Assembly: GCA_017403145.1 (NCBI GenBank)
Contig: JAFQOO010000009.1
Location: 90,890-154,889 of the forward strand
From: Clostridia bacterium
GTDB lineage: Bacteria; Bacillota; Clostridia; Christensenellales; DTU072
Reading direction: 5' to 3'
Length of the DNA stretch: 64,000 nucleotides
A program made the position numbers and the translations under genes. This document shows, piece by piece, positions 1-8,342 of the stretch (the first letter of the stretch is position 1; each line of letters starts with the position of its first letter). The notes under the pieces are model-generated. The model worked only from the letters and a program-made list of their open reading frames with translations. It made no database searches and had not been told where the DNA came from.

Positions 1-249
1 CTAAAGTTCTTCCGCGACGAATACGTAGCACACATCGTTGATAAGAAGTGTCCCGCCGGCGTATGTAAAGCATTGCTTTCCTACGAAGTATTGGATACCT
101 GTAAAGGTTGTACCCTTTGTGCACGTAACTGTCCCGTTGGCGCTATCAGCGGTGCTGTTAAACAAAAGCACATCATCGACCAATCCAAGTGTATCAAGTG
201 TGGCGTATGTATGGACAAGTGTAAGTTCAAGGCCATCGTAAGGAAATAG
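1..249 (+). CDS. hydB: HydB/NuoF-like hydrogenase subunit, C-terminal fragment
   Basis: The frame is open from the first base to TAG at 247-249, giving the last 82 residues of a protein that starts outside the window. The fragment has a CPAGVCKALL segment followed by two [4Fe-4S] ferredoxin motifs, CKGCTLCARNCP and CIKCGVCMDKCK. This is the usual tail of the FMN- and NAD(H)-binding, NuoF-like beta subunit of multimeric cytoplasmic [FeFe] hydrogenases. The catalytic subunit starts 12 bases downstream behind a strong AGGAGG, so the two are in one operon. In known complexes this subunit passes electrons between NAD(H), ferredoxin and the H-cluster subunit; bifurcation here is inferred from that family. 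HydB and HndC are names for the same role. Confidence 0.9.
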   Translation, partial: LKFFRDEYVAHIVDKKCPAGVCKALLSYEVLDTCKGCTLCARNCPVGAISGAVKQKHIIDQSKCIKCGVCMDKCKFKAIVRK

Positions 250-261
250 GAGGATAATATA

Positions 262-2010
262 ATGGAAGAAATCAAAATGGTTAATTTAAAGATAAACGGT
301 CAAGACGTTAGCGTTCCTGCCGGTACTACTATCCTTGATGCCGCTCGTTCTGCAGGTATCAAAATTCCCACCCTTTGCTATCTTCGTGATATCAACGCAA
401 TAGGTGCTTGTCGTGTTTGTGTTGTAGAAGTTAAGGGCGCTAGAAGCCTTGTTGCAGCTTGTGTTTACCCCGTAAACGAAGGTATGGAAGTTACCACCAA
501 TAGTGCAAAGGTTATCGAAGCAAGAAGAACCACCGTTGAGCTAATTCTATCCGACCACGATAAGAACTGCTTGAGCTGTGTTCGTAACCAAAATTGTGAA
601 CTACAACGTCTATCCGAAGAACTCGGCTGTGATGCTAAACGCTTTAGCGGTGCTGTTAACGAGTTCGATATCGACGCAACTACTCCTTATATCGTAAGAG
701 ATAACAACAAGTGCGTTCTATGCCGTCGTTGCGTAGCTGCTTGTAAGGAATATCAAGGACTATCCATCATCGGTACAAACTCTCGTGGTTTTGCTACCCA
801 CGTTGGCGCAGCATTCGACTTTGACCTTAAAGACGTTCCCTGCGTAGGTTGTGGACAATGTATTAGTGCTTGCCCCGTTGGCGCTCTATCCGAAAAGGAA
901 GAAATCGACGACGTTATCGCAGCTCTACAAGATAAATCCAAGTACGTTATCATCGCAACTGCTCCCTCCGTTCGCGTAGGACTAGGTGAAGAATTTGGCT
1001 ATCCCATCGGCTCCAACGTAGAAGGCAAGATGGTTACCGCTATGCGTAAGATGGGCTTCAACGCTGTATTCGACGTAAATATGACTGCTGACCTCACCAT
1101 TATGGAAGAAGGTACCGAGTTCTTAGGTCGTTTGAATAATGGTGGCGTTCTACCCATGATGACCTCCTGTTCTCCTGCTTGGATTAAGTTCGTTGAACAT
1201 AACTATCCCGAATTTATTCCCAACCTTTCCAGCTGTAAGTCTCCTCAACAAATGTTTGGTGCAATCTGCAAGACCTACTACGCAGAAAAGATGGGTATCG
1301 ACCCCAAAGATATGGTAGTTGTATCCGTAATGCCCTGTACCGCAAAGAAATTTGAAAAGGGTAGAGATTACCAAAACGCAGCAGGTGTTCCCGATATCGA
1401 TATCGCACTCACCACTCGTGAACTTGCTAAACTCATCAAGAGATTTGGCATTATCTTCAACGAATTGGAAGATAGCGCATTTGATGCTCCTCTAGGAATT
1501 GCATCTACCGCAGGTCTACTATTTGGTGCAACCGGTGGCGTTATGGAAGCTGCTCTACGTACCCTTGCTGACGTTCTTGAAGGCAAGAGTCTAGAAAACA
1601 TCGATTACACCGACGTTCGTGGAACCAAGGGTATCAAGGAAGCAACCGTAACTCTTGCTGGTAAGGAAGTTAAGGTAGCTGTTGCTAGCGGTCTTGCTAA
1701 TGCAAAGGAACTTATGGAAAAGATTAAGAAGGGTGAAGCTGATTACCACTTTATCGAAATCATGAGCTGTCCCGGCGGTTGCGTAAACGGTGGCGGTCAA
1801 CCCATCAAGAGCGCATACGAACGCAACAACTACGATATCAAGGCACTTCGCGCTGGCGCTATCTATGATGCTGATAAGAGCGCTGCACTACGTAAGTCCC
1901 ACGAGAACCCCGTAGTTAAAGAAATTTACGAAACCTATCTTAGTGAGCCCAATAGCCACAAGGCACACGAAATTTTGCACACCAAGTACGCCCCCAGAAA
2001 AAAGTATTAA
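262..2010 (+). CDS. hydA: NADH-dependent [FeFe] hydrogenase catalytic subunit (group A)
   Basis: A 582-residue protein. It has an N-terminal [2Fe-2S] domain (Cys39, 50, 53, 67), a His/Cys-ligated cluster region (HDKNCLSCVRNQNC) and two [4Fe-4S] motifs (CVLCRRCVAAC, CVGCGQCISAC). The H-cluster signatures follow: TSCSPAW, MPCTAKKFE and MSCPGGCVNGGGQP, then a small-subunit-like tail. It should oxidise or evolve H2 with the upstream NuoF-like partner, using NAD(H) and ferredoxin. The first signature has Ala where Gly is commonest. The start at 262 is set by AGGAGG at 248-253; the Met at 277 has no such site. Codons are rich in C-ending forms (ACC, AAC, TTC), as in the other probably abundant proteins here. 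A perfect hairpin follows the stop codon. Confidence 0.96.
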   Translation: MEEIKMVNLKINGQDVSVPAGTTILDAARSAGIKIPTLCYLRDINAIGACRVCVVEVKGARSLVAACVYPVNEGMEVTTNSAKVIEARRTTVELILSDHDKNCLSCVRNQNCELQRLSEELGCDAKRFSGAVNEFDIDATTPYIVRDNNKCVLCRRCVAACKEYQGLSIIGTNSRGFATHVGAAFDFDLKDVPCVGCGQCISACPVGALSEKEEIDDVIAALQDKSKYVIIATAPSVRVGLGEEFGYPIGSNVEGKMVTAMRKMGFNAVFDVNMTADLTIMEEGTEFLGRLNNGGVLPMMTSCSPAWIKFVEHNYPEFIPNLSSCKSPQQMFGAICKTYYAEKMGIDPKDMVVVSVMPCTAKKFEKGRDYQNAAGVPDIDIALTTRELAKLIKRFGIIFNELEDSAFDAPLGIASTAGLLFGATGGVMEAALRTLADVLEGKSLENIDYTDVRGTKGIKEATVTLAGKEVKVAVASGLANAKELMEKIKKGEADYHFIEIMSCPGGCVNGGGQPIKSAYERNNYDIKALRAGAIYDADKSAALRKSHENPVVKEIYETYLSEPNSHKAHEILHTKYAPRKKY

Positions 2011-2025
2011 TCTAATCAACCATAA

Positions 2026-2056
2026 GAATACGGCTGTCTTATGACAGCCGTATTCT
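2026..2056 (+). terminator. Hairpin at end of hydrogenase operon
   Basis: A perfect 13-bp stem (2026-2038 with 2043-2055) around a TTAT loop lies 16 bases after hydA. The following tract is TATCC rather than a run of T, so it may be a weak terminator or an mRNA 3'-end stabiliser. Confidence 0.6.
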
Positions 2057-2074
2057 ATCCAATAGGAGTAATAA

Positions 2075-3067
2075 ATGGGTAATAATTACCACTACAACAA
2101 ACGTCCTAAAAAGAAGAAATCTTTTATCGACGAAAGTTACCTTCCACCATATGACAAGGAGTTGCTTGACCAAAGCATAGATATTTTGCGCCTAAGCGAC
2201 GTTGTCAAGGAAAAATTGCTAAAAGGTAACGTAAAGACCGTTCGCGACGTAGTTATAAGATGCGAAAAAGATTTCTACCGTATTCCTACCTTTGATAAGC
2301 GTAACCTAGGCGAACTAAAAAGCGCTCTTAATAATAAACGCTTAAGATTGAAGCCTTTGCCTACCGAACAAAAGGAAAATACTCAAAAGGACAACAATCA
2401 AAATCAAGGTAAAATCGTTCCCAACCCTAACCAAAACAAGGGACAAAAGAACGATAATAAAGTTGTTAACAAGGAAAATAATCGCGTCCAAAAGAAGGGT
2501 AACGAAAAGCAACAAAATGCTCAAAACCAACATAATGGTCGTGTAAACGATAATAAACAAGCACCCAAACAAGGTAAATTCGATAGCAAAAAAATAAGAG
2601 AAGAGGTTAGCGAACAAAAGTCTAGGGAAGAAAGGGAAAAGCAACGTCCCAAAAAGCAAGAAGTAGTACATCCCCAAGATAAGTACGTGAAGATAAACAA
2701 GAACGGAAAGTGGGGCTTTGCTACTCGCGATGGTAAGGAAGTTATTACTCCCGAATACGACGAGGTATTCCTATTCCACGAAGAGCTTTGCTGTGTGGAA
2801 AAGAACGATAAGTTCGGTTACATCGATAGACAAGGCGAAGTGGTAATTCCAATAGTGTATGATTGTGCGCTAAGTTTTTCGGAAGGTTATGCTTGCGTGT
2901 TCAAGGGTGAACATTGTGGCTATATTGATAAAGAAAACAACTTAGTAGTAGACTATCAATTTGATGCCGGCACGCCGGTTATAGAGGGTAGTTCAAGAGT
3001 TAAGAAACTAGGCAAATGGGGAGAACTATTTATAGATAATCCCGCAGAAATTCGTTGGATAATATAA
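2075..3067 (+). CDS. RpoA-CTD-like domain joined to WG beta-repeats
   Basis: A 330-residue, probably cytoplasmic protein with no signal peptide. Residues about 30-93 (DQSIDILRLSDVVKEKLL ... RNLGELKSALNNKRLRL) have the helix-hairpin-helix pattern of the RNA polymerase alpha-subunit C-terminal domain. Residues about 95-205 form a Lys/Gln/Asn-rich, low-complexity linker. Residues about 210-320 hold WG-type repeats (KWGFATRDGKEVITPEYDE, KFGYIDRQGEVVIP, HCGYIDKENNLVVDYQ). SD AATAGGAG precedes the ATG. The next gene starts one base after the stop, so they are probably co-transcribed. Function is not known. The alpha-CTD likeness suggests DNA or transcription-factor contact, and WG repeats usually mediate binding; both are inferences. 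Confidence 0.75.
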   Translation: MGNNYHYNKRPKKKKSFIDESYLPPYDKELLDQSIDILRLSDVVKEKLLKGNVKTVRDVVIRCEKDFYRIPTFDKRNLGELKSALNNKRLRLKPLPTEQKENTQKDNNQNQGKIVPNPNQNKGQKNDNKVVNKENNRVQKKGNEKQQNAQNQHNGRVNDNKQAPKQGKFDSKKIREEVSEQKSREEREKQRPKKQEVVHPQDKYVKINKNGKWGFATRDGKEVITPEYDEVFLFHEELCCVEKNDKFGYIDRQGEVVIPIVYDCALSFSEGYACVFKGEHCGYIDKENNLVVDYQFDAGTPVIEGSSRVKKLGKWGELFIDNPAEIRWII

Positions 3068-3068
3068 T

Positions 3069-3695
3069 ATGAAAAGAATAGGGGTATTTGGTGTAATCAT
3101 ATTTGTTATAATGATTATATCGGTGGCAAGTATATCGGGCACCGCTTTTGCCAATGCTTCTAGTTTATACGTATTACACGACGGAGTAAATCTTTACTTG
3201 GACGAGAGCTTGACCGAGACGATAAAGGAGCTGGAACAAAACGAAATCGTCGAGGTGATAGAAAGCGTAGTTATAGGTGGAAAAGATTACTATAAAGTTA
3301 AAGTAGACGATATAGTAGGATACGTTGATGCCAAATATCTATACAATACCAGTGAAGAAAGTTGTTATCAGTTATATACCGCAAAAGCCTATGCTAGTAA
3401 GGTGGGTGGCAGTATCGACGTTTTCGCGACACCCGGTGGCGAGGTAATAAGAAACTATCTTGACGGAACGGTATTAACGGTTTCAGAAAGTGAATTTGAC
3501 GGTTATCATATTGTTGTAATGGACGACGGAATAGGGTACGTCAAAAACGAAAGTCTAACAACCTCTATTAGTTATAACGAGAGAGTAGCGATTGCAATTG
3601 CTTTAATATGCCTAGTTAGCATTATCTTAATTCTCGTAATAACCTATTATCGAAGAAACAGCGACTATTTCAAAAGTAAAAGGACTTCAAAGTAG
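3069..3695 (+). CDS. Membrane-anchored SH3-like protein
   Basis: A 208-residue protein. An N-terminal hydrophobic signal segment (about residues 4-27, ending TAFA-NAS) is followed by an extracellular part with two SH3-like beta modules (YVLHDGVNLYLDESL ... DDIVGYVDAKYL and SIDVFATPGGEVIRNYL ... DDGIGYVKNESL). A C-terminal membrane helix (about 170-193, AIAIALICLVSIILILVITYY) and a short basic tail complete it. SH3b domains of this kind often bind cell-wall peptides; the actual ligand cannot be told. The start is one base after the preceding stop codon, and a good terminator follows, so the WG-repeat gene and this one form a two-gene unit. Confidence 0.7.
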   Translation: MKRIGVFGVIIFVIMIISVASISGTAFANASSLYVLHDGVNLYLDESLTETIKELEQNEIVEVIESVVIGGKDYYKVKVDDIVGYVDAKYLYNTSEESCYQLYTAKAYASKVGGSIDVFATPGGEVIRNYLDGTVLTVSESEFDGYHIVVMDDGIGYVKNESLTTSISYNERVAIAIALICLVSIILILVITYYRRNSDYFKSKRTSK

Positions 3696-3702
3696 TAAAA
3701 CT

Positions 3703-3728
3703 AAAGACCGCTAATGCGGTCTTTTTTA
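3703..3728 (+). terminator. Intrinsic terminator
   Basis: A 9-bp stem, AAAGACCGC (3703-3711) with GCGGTCTTT (3716-3724), loop TAAT, followed by a T run. Confidence 0.88.
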
Positions 3729-3780
3729 TTAGCTATATGCAAACTGCTTTACAAAATACGATAGGGGAAAACGGGCGTAA

Positions 3781-3813
3781 AAAAACTGCAGAACCTTATA
3801 TTCTGCAGTTTTT
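3781..3813 (-). terminator. Terminator of the S20/tRNA-Pro strand
   Basis: A perfect 13-bp stem (3781-3793 with 3801-3813) has CTGCAGAA at its core and A/T runs on both sides. Read on the minus strand it lies directly after tRNA-Pro and ends in a T run; it could act in both directions. Confidence 0.8.
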
Positions 3814-3815
3814 GG

Positions 3816-3892
3816 TGGTCTGGGTGAGAAGATTTGAACTTCCGGCCTCTTGAACCCCATTCAAGCGCGCTACCAAGCTGCGCCACACCCAG
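3816..3892 (-). tRNA. tRNA-Pro (anticodon GGG)
   Basis: On the minus strand a 77-nt cloverleaf begins CTGGGTG, which pairs with CACCCAG before discriminator A and an encoded CCA. The anticodon arm is CTTGA-ATGGGGT-TCAAG, placing GGG at 34-36. The D-arm (GCGCAGCTTGGTAGCGC) and T-arm (GGAAGTTCAAATCTTC) fit. It lies 33 bases downstream of rpsT on the same strand and probably shares its transcript. Confidence 0.95.
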
Positions 3893-3925
3893 TCAACCGC
3901 TAAAAGCGGTTTATTCAATCAATAA

Positions 3926-4192
3926 TTATGCGTTAGCCTTCTTAAGAGTATCAAGCATCTTGGAAAGACGTGCAACCTTACGGCTTACGGTGTTATCCTT
4001 GTAGATGCCAGCTTTGGTGATGGTGCTAACGGTAACGGGAAGAAGTTCGCTTGCAAGTTGAACGTCGCCAGCAGCGATAGCAGCTTCGTACTTCTTAACA
4101 GCATTCTTGCACTTGGTGCGGAGAGAGTTGTTTTTTGCGTTTTCTTCTTTAGTGATTAGAATTCTCTTTTTTTGTGATTTGATATTTGCCAT
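3926..4192 (-). CDS. rpsT: Ribosomal protein S20
   Basis: An 88-residue basic protein beginning MANIKSQKKRILITKEENAK, the typical S20 N-terminus, with the Lys-rich helices and usual length of the family. S20 binds 16S rRNA in the 30S subunit. SD AAGGAGA sits just before the ATG on the minus strand. The gene opposes gpr, which starts on the plus strand about 120 bases away, the same rpsT/gpr neighbourhood found in many spore-forming Firmicutes. tRNA-Pro follows it. Confidence 0.97.
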   Translation of the reverse strand: MANIKSQKKRILITKEENAKNNSLRTKCKNAVKKYEAAIAAGDVQLASELLPVTVSTITKAGIYKDNTVSRKVARLSKMLDTLKKANA

Positions 4193-4239
4193 TGTAATCT
4201 CCTTAACAGTTACAAACTATAAGTCTTGCGTTCCCAATT

Positions 4240-4268
4240 ATAATATCACAATATTTTTTAGTTGGCAA
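4240..4268 (-). promoter_or_regulatory. Predicted sigma-A promoter of rpsT
   Basis: Minus strand: TTGCCA (4263-4268), 17-bp spacer, TATTAT (4240-4245), 47 bases upstream of the rpsT ATG. Confidence 0.6.
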
Positions 4269-4311
4269 ACAAATTTTGTATGTTTTTATTAAAAAAGTTA
4301 ACACTTTTTCT

Positions 4312-5121
4312 ATGAGAGATTATTTCGAGTTATTTGATGATGGATTTTTGAGTGGTAAGCTTGCCGAAAGTGAGCAAAAAATCATTATGGAAGAGGGTAA
4401 AGCCACTTTAAGTAGGGCTAAACGAGAGGATGATACAGTTTATTTTGCTTCGAGTAAAGAGTGTGTTATAGCTAACGATAAGTTAGAAAGCTCGTTCGTA
4501 ACCCTTACGCAAATGGCTTTGAAACGTATTTTTAAGCAGTTCGGCATCACCAAAAAGCATCTTGTTATGGTGGTTGGAATAGGAAACGAAGGTTTGACTG
4601 CCGATAGCTTAGGCGCTAGGGTGGTAGAAAAGGTTATCGTTACCGCACATTTAGATAATTTAAGAGGAAAAGGTAATCTTTGCGCCTATGCTCCCGGGGT
4701 AGGAGGTAATACGGGCATAGCTTCGTTTGACGTTATTAAGGCGTTGGTTGAAAAGTTAGAGCCCAAAGTTATTATTTGCATTGACACCCTTGCCTCGAAA
4801 AATATCGAGCGCTTAGGAGGGGTAATTCAAATAAAAGATAGTGGACTAACTCCGGGTGCCGGAGTAGGGAATGCTAAGATATCGTTAGAGCAGTCCACTC
4901 TAGGCGTACCCGTTATAGGAGTGGGTGTTCCGCTTATCATATACGCGAGAAACTTGCTACTAAATTATCTTGCAGGGAGTTCTAGCAATCTTTCGTTCGA
5001 TACCCTTAGCGAAGTAACGGGAGATTTGGTGGTTACTGCTAAAGAAATCGATTTATATATTGATTGTTTTTCCAAAATTATATCAAAGGCGATAAATAAG
5101 GCGGTTCACGGAAAGATTTAA
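4312..5121 (+). CDS. gpr: Gpr-like spore protease (A25 family)
   Basis: A 269-residue protein if it starts at the ATG at 4312; an in-frame TTG at 4276 would add 12 residues, and neither start has a clear SD. It carries the conserved Gpr blocks GIGNEGLTADSLGARVV, YAPGVGGNTGIASFDVIKAL, IDTLASKNIERLGGVIQI, DSGLTPGAGVGNAK and LGVPVIGVGVPLI. The Asp residues in TADSLG and CIDTLAS match the proposed aspartic catalytic pair. Gpr degrades small acid-soluble spore proteins during germination, so the organism probably forms spores or descends from spore formers. It is shorter than Bacillus Gpr (about 370 residues), mainly at the N-terminus and in the C-terminal part. Confidence 0.88.
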   Translation: MRDYFELFDDGFLSGKLAESEQKIIMEEGKATLSRAKREDDTVYFASSKECVIANDKLESSFVTLTQMALKRIFKQFGITKKHLVMVVGIGNEGLTADSLGARVVEKVIVTAHLDNLRGKGNLCAYAPGVGGNTGIASFDVIKALVEKLEPKVIICIDTLASKNIERLGGVIQIKDSGLTPGAGVGNAKISLEQSTLGVPVIGVGVPLIIYARNLLLNYLAGSSSNLSFDTLSEVTGDLVVTAKEIDLYIDCFSKIISKAINKAVHGKI

Positions 5122-5144
5122 ATCCATTCTGCATATTATAAAAT

Positions 5145-5834
5145 ATGCAAATAGCCTTAATAGATTCGGGAATAGGGGGACTAACCCTATTAAAAAAGCT
5201 TATAAAAACTTGTCCTTACAACGATTACGTTTATTTTGCCGATACCTATGCCCATCCATATGGTAGAGAAAGAGCTTTTCCACTAAAAATGCGCCTACTA
5301 AGTATATCTGAACTTTTATATGAAAAAGGTGCACAAATGATAATTTTTGCTTGCAATACTGCTTCAACCGTCGCGCTAAGTTACGTTAGCGATAAACTCC
5401 CCGTCCCCATTATTGGCGTAAGACCGCTTTGTGAACGGGCAAACAATACTCTTATTATGTGCACTCCACTCACAGCGGAAAGTGCTTTGATAAAGGGATA
5501 TGAGAGCGCGGGCGCAAGGGTGTATGCAAACGGATGTCTAGCCTCTCTAATCGAGCAAAATTGCCACAATTTGACCGCTTTGGAACAATACCTTACAAAA
5601 GAACTGAATGGCTTTAAAAATCTCGATAGCGTAATACTCGGTTGCACTCACTACGTGTTTATAAAAGAGCATATACGTAGAATAACCGGTGCAAAAGTAT
5701 ATGATGGTTACGACCCTATTATAAAAGAGGTTGAAGCTCTTTATACCCAAGAGGGAGAGGGTAGTATCCGTTACGTTTTTACAGGACCGCGCAAGGATAG
5801 CGAATATGCGAAAATTTTAGCCAAAATAGAGTAA
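5145..5834 (+). CDS. murI: Glutamate racemase
   Basis: A 229-residue member of the Asp/Glu racemase family. It has both catalytic-Cys motifs, FACNTAS (about residue 70) and LGCTHY (about 168), and the N-terminal DSGIGGLTLLKKL substrate loop. It converts L-Glu to D-Glu for peptidoglycan precursors in the cytoplasm. It is shorter than most MurI proteins (about 260-270), with a compact C-terminus. It follows gpr by 23 bases and no SD is evident, so translation may be coupled to gpr or begin close to a transcription start; the A/T-rich sequence just upstream is ambiguous. Confidence 0.93.
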   Translation: MQIALIDSGIGGLTLLKKLIKTCPYNDYVYFADTYAHPYGRERAFPLKMRLLSISELLYEKGAQMIIFACNTASTVALSYVSDKLPVPIIGVRPLCERANNTLIMCTPLTAESALIKGYESAGARVYANGCLASLIEQNCHNLTALEQYLTKELNGFKNLDSVILGCTHYVFIKEHIRRITGAKVYDGYDPIIKEVEALYTQEGEGSIRYVFTGPRKDSEYAKILAKIE

Positions 5835-5872
5835 AAAATATATTTAAAAACAAAGTAATTTCTTAATTATCC

Positions 5873-5901
5873 TTGTAATTTGCTTTAATATATAGTATTA
5901 T
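5873..5901 (+). promoter_or_regulatory. Predicted promoter of the EF-G-like gene
   Basis: TTGTAA (5873-5878), 17-bp spacer, TATTAT (5896-5901), then a short leader with AAGGAG before the ATG at 5937. Confidence 0.65.
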
Positions 5902-5936
5902 ATATGTACACGCATTCTTTTTAAGGAGAAAATATA

Positions 5937-7991
5937 ATGGCAGTTTTTCACAAAGATAAGATTAGAAACATCGCTTTGATAGGACACGGTGGCGAAGGTA
6001 AAACCTCTCTTCTAGAAGCAATCCTTTATAAGACCAAGGCTATCGACCGTCAAGGTAAAGTAGACGATGGTAACTCCGTATCCGACTACGACCAAGAAGA
6101 AATAGCACGTAAGATGTCCATATCACTTTCTATGGCTTACGTACAATACAAAGATTATAAATTCAACTTTCTTGACGTTCCCGGCTTCTTCGATTTCGAA
6201 GGCGAAATGGTATCCGCTCTTTCCGTAGCAGATGCAGCTATCGTTGTAACCAGTGCAAACGGTAACGTTCCCGTTGGCGCAGAAAAAGCTCTTGAGTATT
6301 GTCAAGAAAAAGGCATCCCCACTCTTATTTGGGTAAACGGTGTTAATAAAGAAAATAGTAGCTACGATGCAACTCTCGATGCATACCGCAATAAGTATGG
6401 TTCAAAAGTTGTTTCTATCGAACTTCCCATTATGAACGGAACCACTATGGAAGGGTACGTTGACGTTATCGAAGGTAAAGCATACGACGTTAAGGGCGCA
6501 GAAATTGCTATGCCTGCAAGCATACAAGACAAATATGCAGAAGAAGACGGCACTCTAATGGAAGTTGTTGCAGAAGCTAGTGAAGAATTGATGGAAAAAT
6601 ACTTCGGTGGCGAAGAAATCAGCGTTGAAGAAAAGAAAGCAGGTATCAAATCTCGTTTTATAAACGCAGAAGTATATCCTATGATGGCAGGCGTTGCTAC
6701 CGGTAACTCTCAAATTAGCGGACTACTCGACCACATCATCGATATATTCCCCATTCCCGGCGAATCTATCAAGACCAACTCCACTGCAGGCGAACTTGTA
6801 TGCGACGAAAACGGTAAGTTTGTTGCTCAAATCTTCAAGACCATCGTTGACCCCTTCGTAGGTAGACTTCTTATGTTCAAAGTACTACGCGGTAAGGTAG
6901 CTATCGGCGACCAAGTTATCAACGTAGAAAAGGACGAAAACGAAAAGATTACCTCCATTATGGCTCTCCGCGGTAAAAAGCAAGATGCTATGGACGCTGT
7001 TTATGCAGGTGATATGGGCGCTTTTGCAAAGCTCAACTACACCCAAACCAACAACACTTTGAGCGATACTACCGACGTAGTTAAGTGCGACCCCATCGCA
7101 TTCCCCGCTCCCGTTATCAGCTTTGCAGTTTCTTCTGCTGATAAGAATAGCGAAGATAAAGTTTTCGCAGGTCTATTCAAACTAATGGACGAAGATATTA
7201 CCTTCAAACTAGAAAAGAATGCAGAAACCAACGAAATGGTTCTTTCCGGTCTTGGCGAAATGCAACTCGATATCCTTTGCAAGAAGGTTAAGAATAAGTT
7301 TAACGCAACTCCCGTTCTTCGTGAGCCTCGTATCGCATACCGCGAAACCATCAAGAAGACCGTTGAAGCAGAAGGTAAACATAAGAAGCAATCCGGTGGT
7401 GCAGGACAATTTGGTCAATGCTCCGTTCGTTTCGAGCCCGGTGCAGAAGATGGTATCTTCGAATTCGTAGACGCAGTTGTTGGTGGTGCTATTCCCCGTC
7501 AATTTATCCCCGCAGTAGAAAAGGGTCTCCGCGAAGCTGCTCCCAAGGGTATCCAAGCTGACTATCCCGTTATCAACCTCAAGTGCACTGTATTCGATGG
7601 TAAATACCACCCCGTAGATAGTAAGGAAATCGCATTTATCACCGCTGCTAAACTTGCTTTCCAAGATGGTTGCTCAAAGGCTAACCCCGTATTCTTAGAG
7701 CCTGTTATGCACATTGACGTTATCGTTCCCGATTCATACATGGGCGACGTTATGGGCGATATGAGCAAGCGTCGTGGTAGAATCCTCGGAACCGACTCCG
7801 TTGCTGGTAAGACCGTTGTTTCCGCCGAAGCTCCCCAAGTAGAACTTGCAAAATATGCAACCGACCTACGTTCTATGACCCAAGGTCGCGGTAAGTTCAC
7901 CCTTGCTTTCGAACGTTACGAAGAAGTTCCCAGCACGCAAGCAACTAAAATAATTGAGGACTATAAGAAACGTCTTGCAGCAGAAAAATAG
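5937..7991 (+). CDS. EF-G-like translation factor (EF-G2 class)
   Basis: A 684-residue protein with the full EF-G domain series: G domain, domain II, and domains III-V (GQFGQCSVRFEPG, GAIPRQFIPAVEKGL, MGDVMGDMSKRRGRILG). The GTPase motifs are altered: G1 is GHGGEGKTS instead of AHIDAGKTT, switch I lacks the RGITI signature (EEIARKMSISLSM), and G3 is DVPGFFDF, so the catalytic His of DxPGH is Phe. These changes mark the EF-G-like group that includes Bacteroides EF-G2, for which translocation without normal GTP hydrolysis has been reported. It is therefore probably an accessory factor, not the main EF-G. Strong SD (AAGGAG) and C-ending codons suggest high expression. The structured repeat array begins within its stop codon. 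Confidence 0.9.
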   Translation: MAVFHKDKIRNIALIGHGGEGKTSLLEAILYKTKAIDRQGKVDDGNSVSDYDQEEIARKMSISLSMAYVQYKDYKFNFLDVPGFFDFEGEMVSALSVADAAIVVTSANGNVPVGAEKALEYCQEKGIPTLIWVNGVNKENSSYDATLDAYRNKYGSKVVSIELPIMNGTTMEGYVDVIEGKAYDVKGAEIAMPASIQDKYAEEDGTLMEVVAEASEELMEKYFGGEEISVEEKKAGIKSRFINAEVYPMMAGVATGNSQISGLLDHIIDIFPIPGESIKTNSTAGELVCDENGKFVAQIFKTIVDPFVGRLLMFKVLRGKVAIGDQVINVEKDENEKITSIMALRGKKQDAMDAVYAGDMGAFAKLNYTQTNNTLSDTTDVVKCDPIAFPAPVISFAVSSADKNSEDKVFAGLFKLMDEDITFKLEKNAETNEMVLSGLGEMQLDILCKKVKNKFNATPVLREPRIAYRETIKKTVEAEGKHKKQSGGAGQFGQCSVRFEPGAEDGIFEFVDAVVGGAIPRQFIPAVEKGLREAAPKGIQADYPVINLKCTVFDGKYHPVDSKEIAFITAAKLAFQDGCSKANPVFLEPVMHIDVIVPDSYMGDVMGDMSKRRGRILGTDSVAGKTVVSAEAPQVELAKYATDLRSMTQGRGKFTLAFERYEEVPSTQATKIIEDYKKRLAAEK

Positions 7992-8118
7992 TAAGACACG
8001 CTATTTGAGCGAATAATTTCACAAAATAAAAGCCACTCTCGGTCGTTTACCCAAAGTAAAGTCCCGTCGAGTGGCTTTTTCATTTTGCTTGTTCTTCATC
8101 CCAACTAGCGAGTCTTAC
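7991..8118. repeat. Structured repeat element, array 1 copy 1 (E1)
   Basis: The outer stem is 7991-8003 with 8106-8118 (GTAAGAC-A-CGCTA with TAGCG-A-GTCTTAC, one A/A mismatch) and begins on the last base of the stop codon. The inner stem is 8022-8038 with 8069-8087: CAAAAT pairs with ATTTTG and AAAAGCCACTC with GAGTGGCTTTT, with a 2-base bulge. The 30-base apex holds CGG...CCG and TTTAC...GTAAA pairings. The inner hairpin is followed by a T-rich run and resembles an intrinsic terminator with an oversized loop. The family is not one I recognise. Confidence 0.85.
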
Positions 8119-8167
8119 CTAAATCCTAAATATATAAAGATATAACTAGACGTTTAATAATTCTAAT

Positions 8168-8293
8168 GAGACACGCTATTTGAGCGAATAACTTTACAAA
8201 ATAAAAGCCACTCTCGGTCGTTTACCCAAAGTAAAGTCCCGTCGAGTGGCTTTTTCATTTTGCTTGTTTTTCATCCCAACTAGCGAGTCTTAC
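8168..8293. repeat. Structured repeat element, array 1 copy 2 (E2)
   Basis: Nearly identical to E1, displaced by exactly 175 bases; E1-E2 spacer 8119-8167 is also repeated after E2. The inner stem is unchanged (GCCACTC/GAGTGGC); the outer stem keeps GAGAC-A-CGCTA against TAGCG-A-GTCTT with one G/T pair. Confidence 0.85.
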
Positions 8294-8342
8294 CTAAATC
8301 CTAAATATATAAAGATATAACTCAACGTTTAATAATTCTAAT

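Noticed and set aside
2342..2677. Minus-strand ORF of 111 hydrophobic residues
   Set aside because: It is the complement of the Lys/Asn/Gln-rich linker of the WG-repeat protein; the Leu/Phe/Val richness is a by-product.
5134..5147. murI as a further leaderless gene
   Set aside because: A TATTAT precedes the ATG by 5 nt, but no acceptable -35 box is found and the gene follows gpr closely.
7209..7664. Minus-strand ORF of 151 residues
   Set aside because: It is antisense to conserved EF-G domains.
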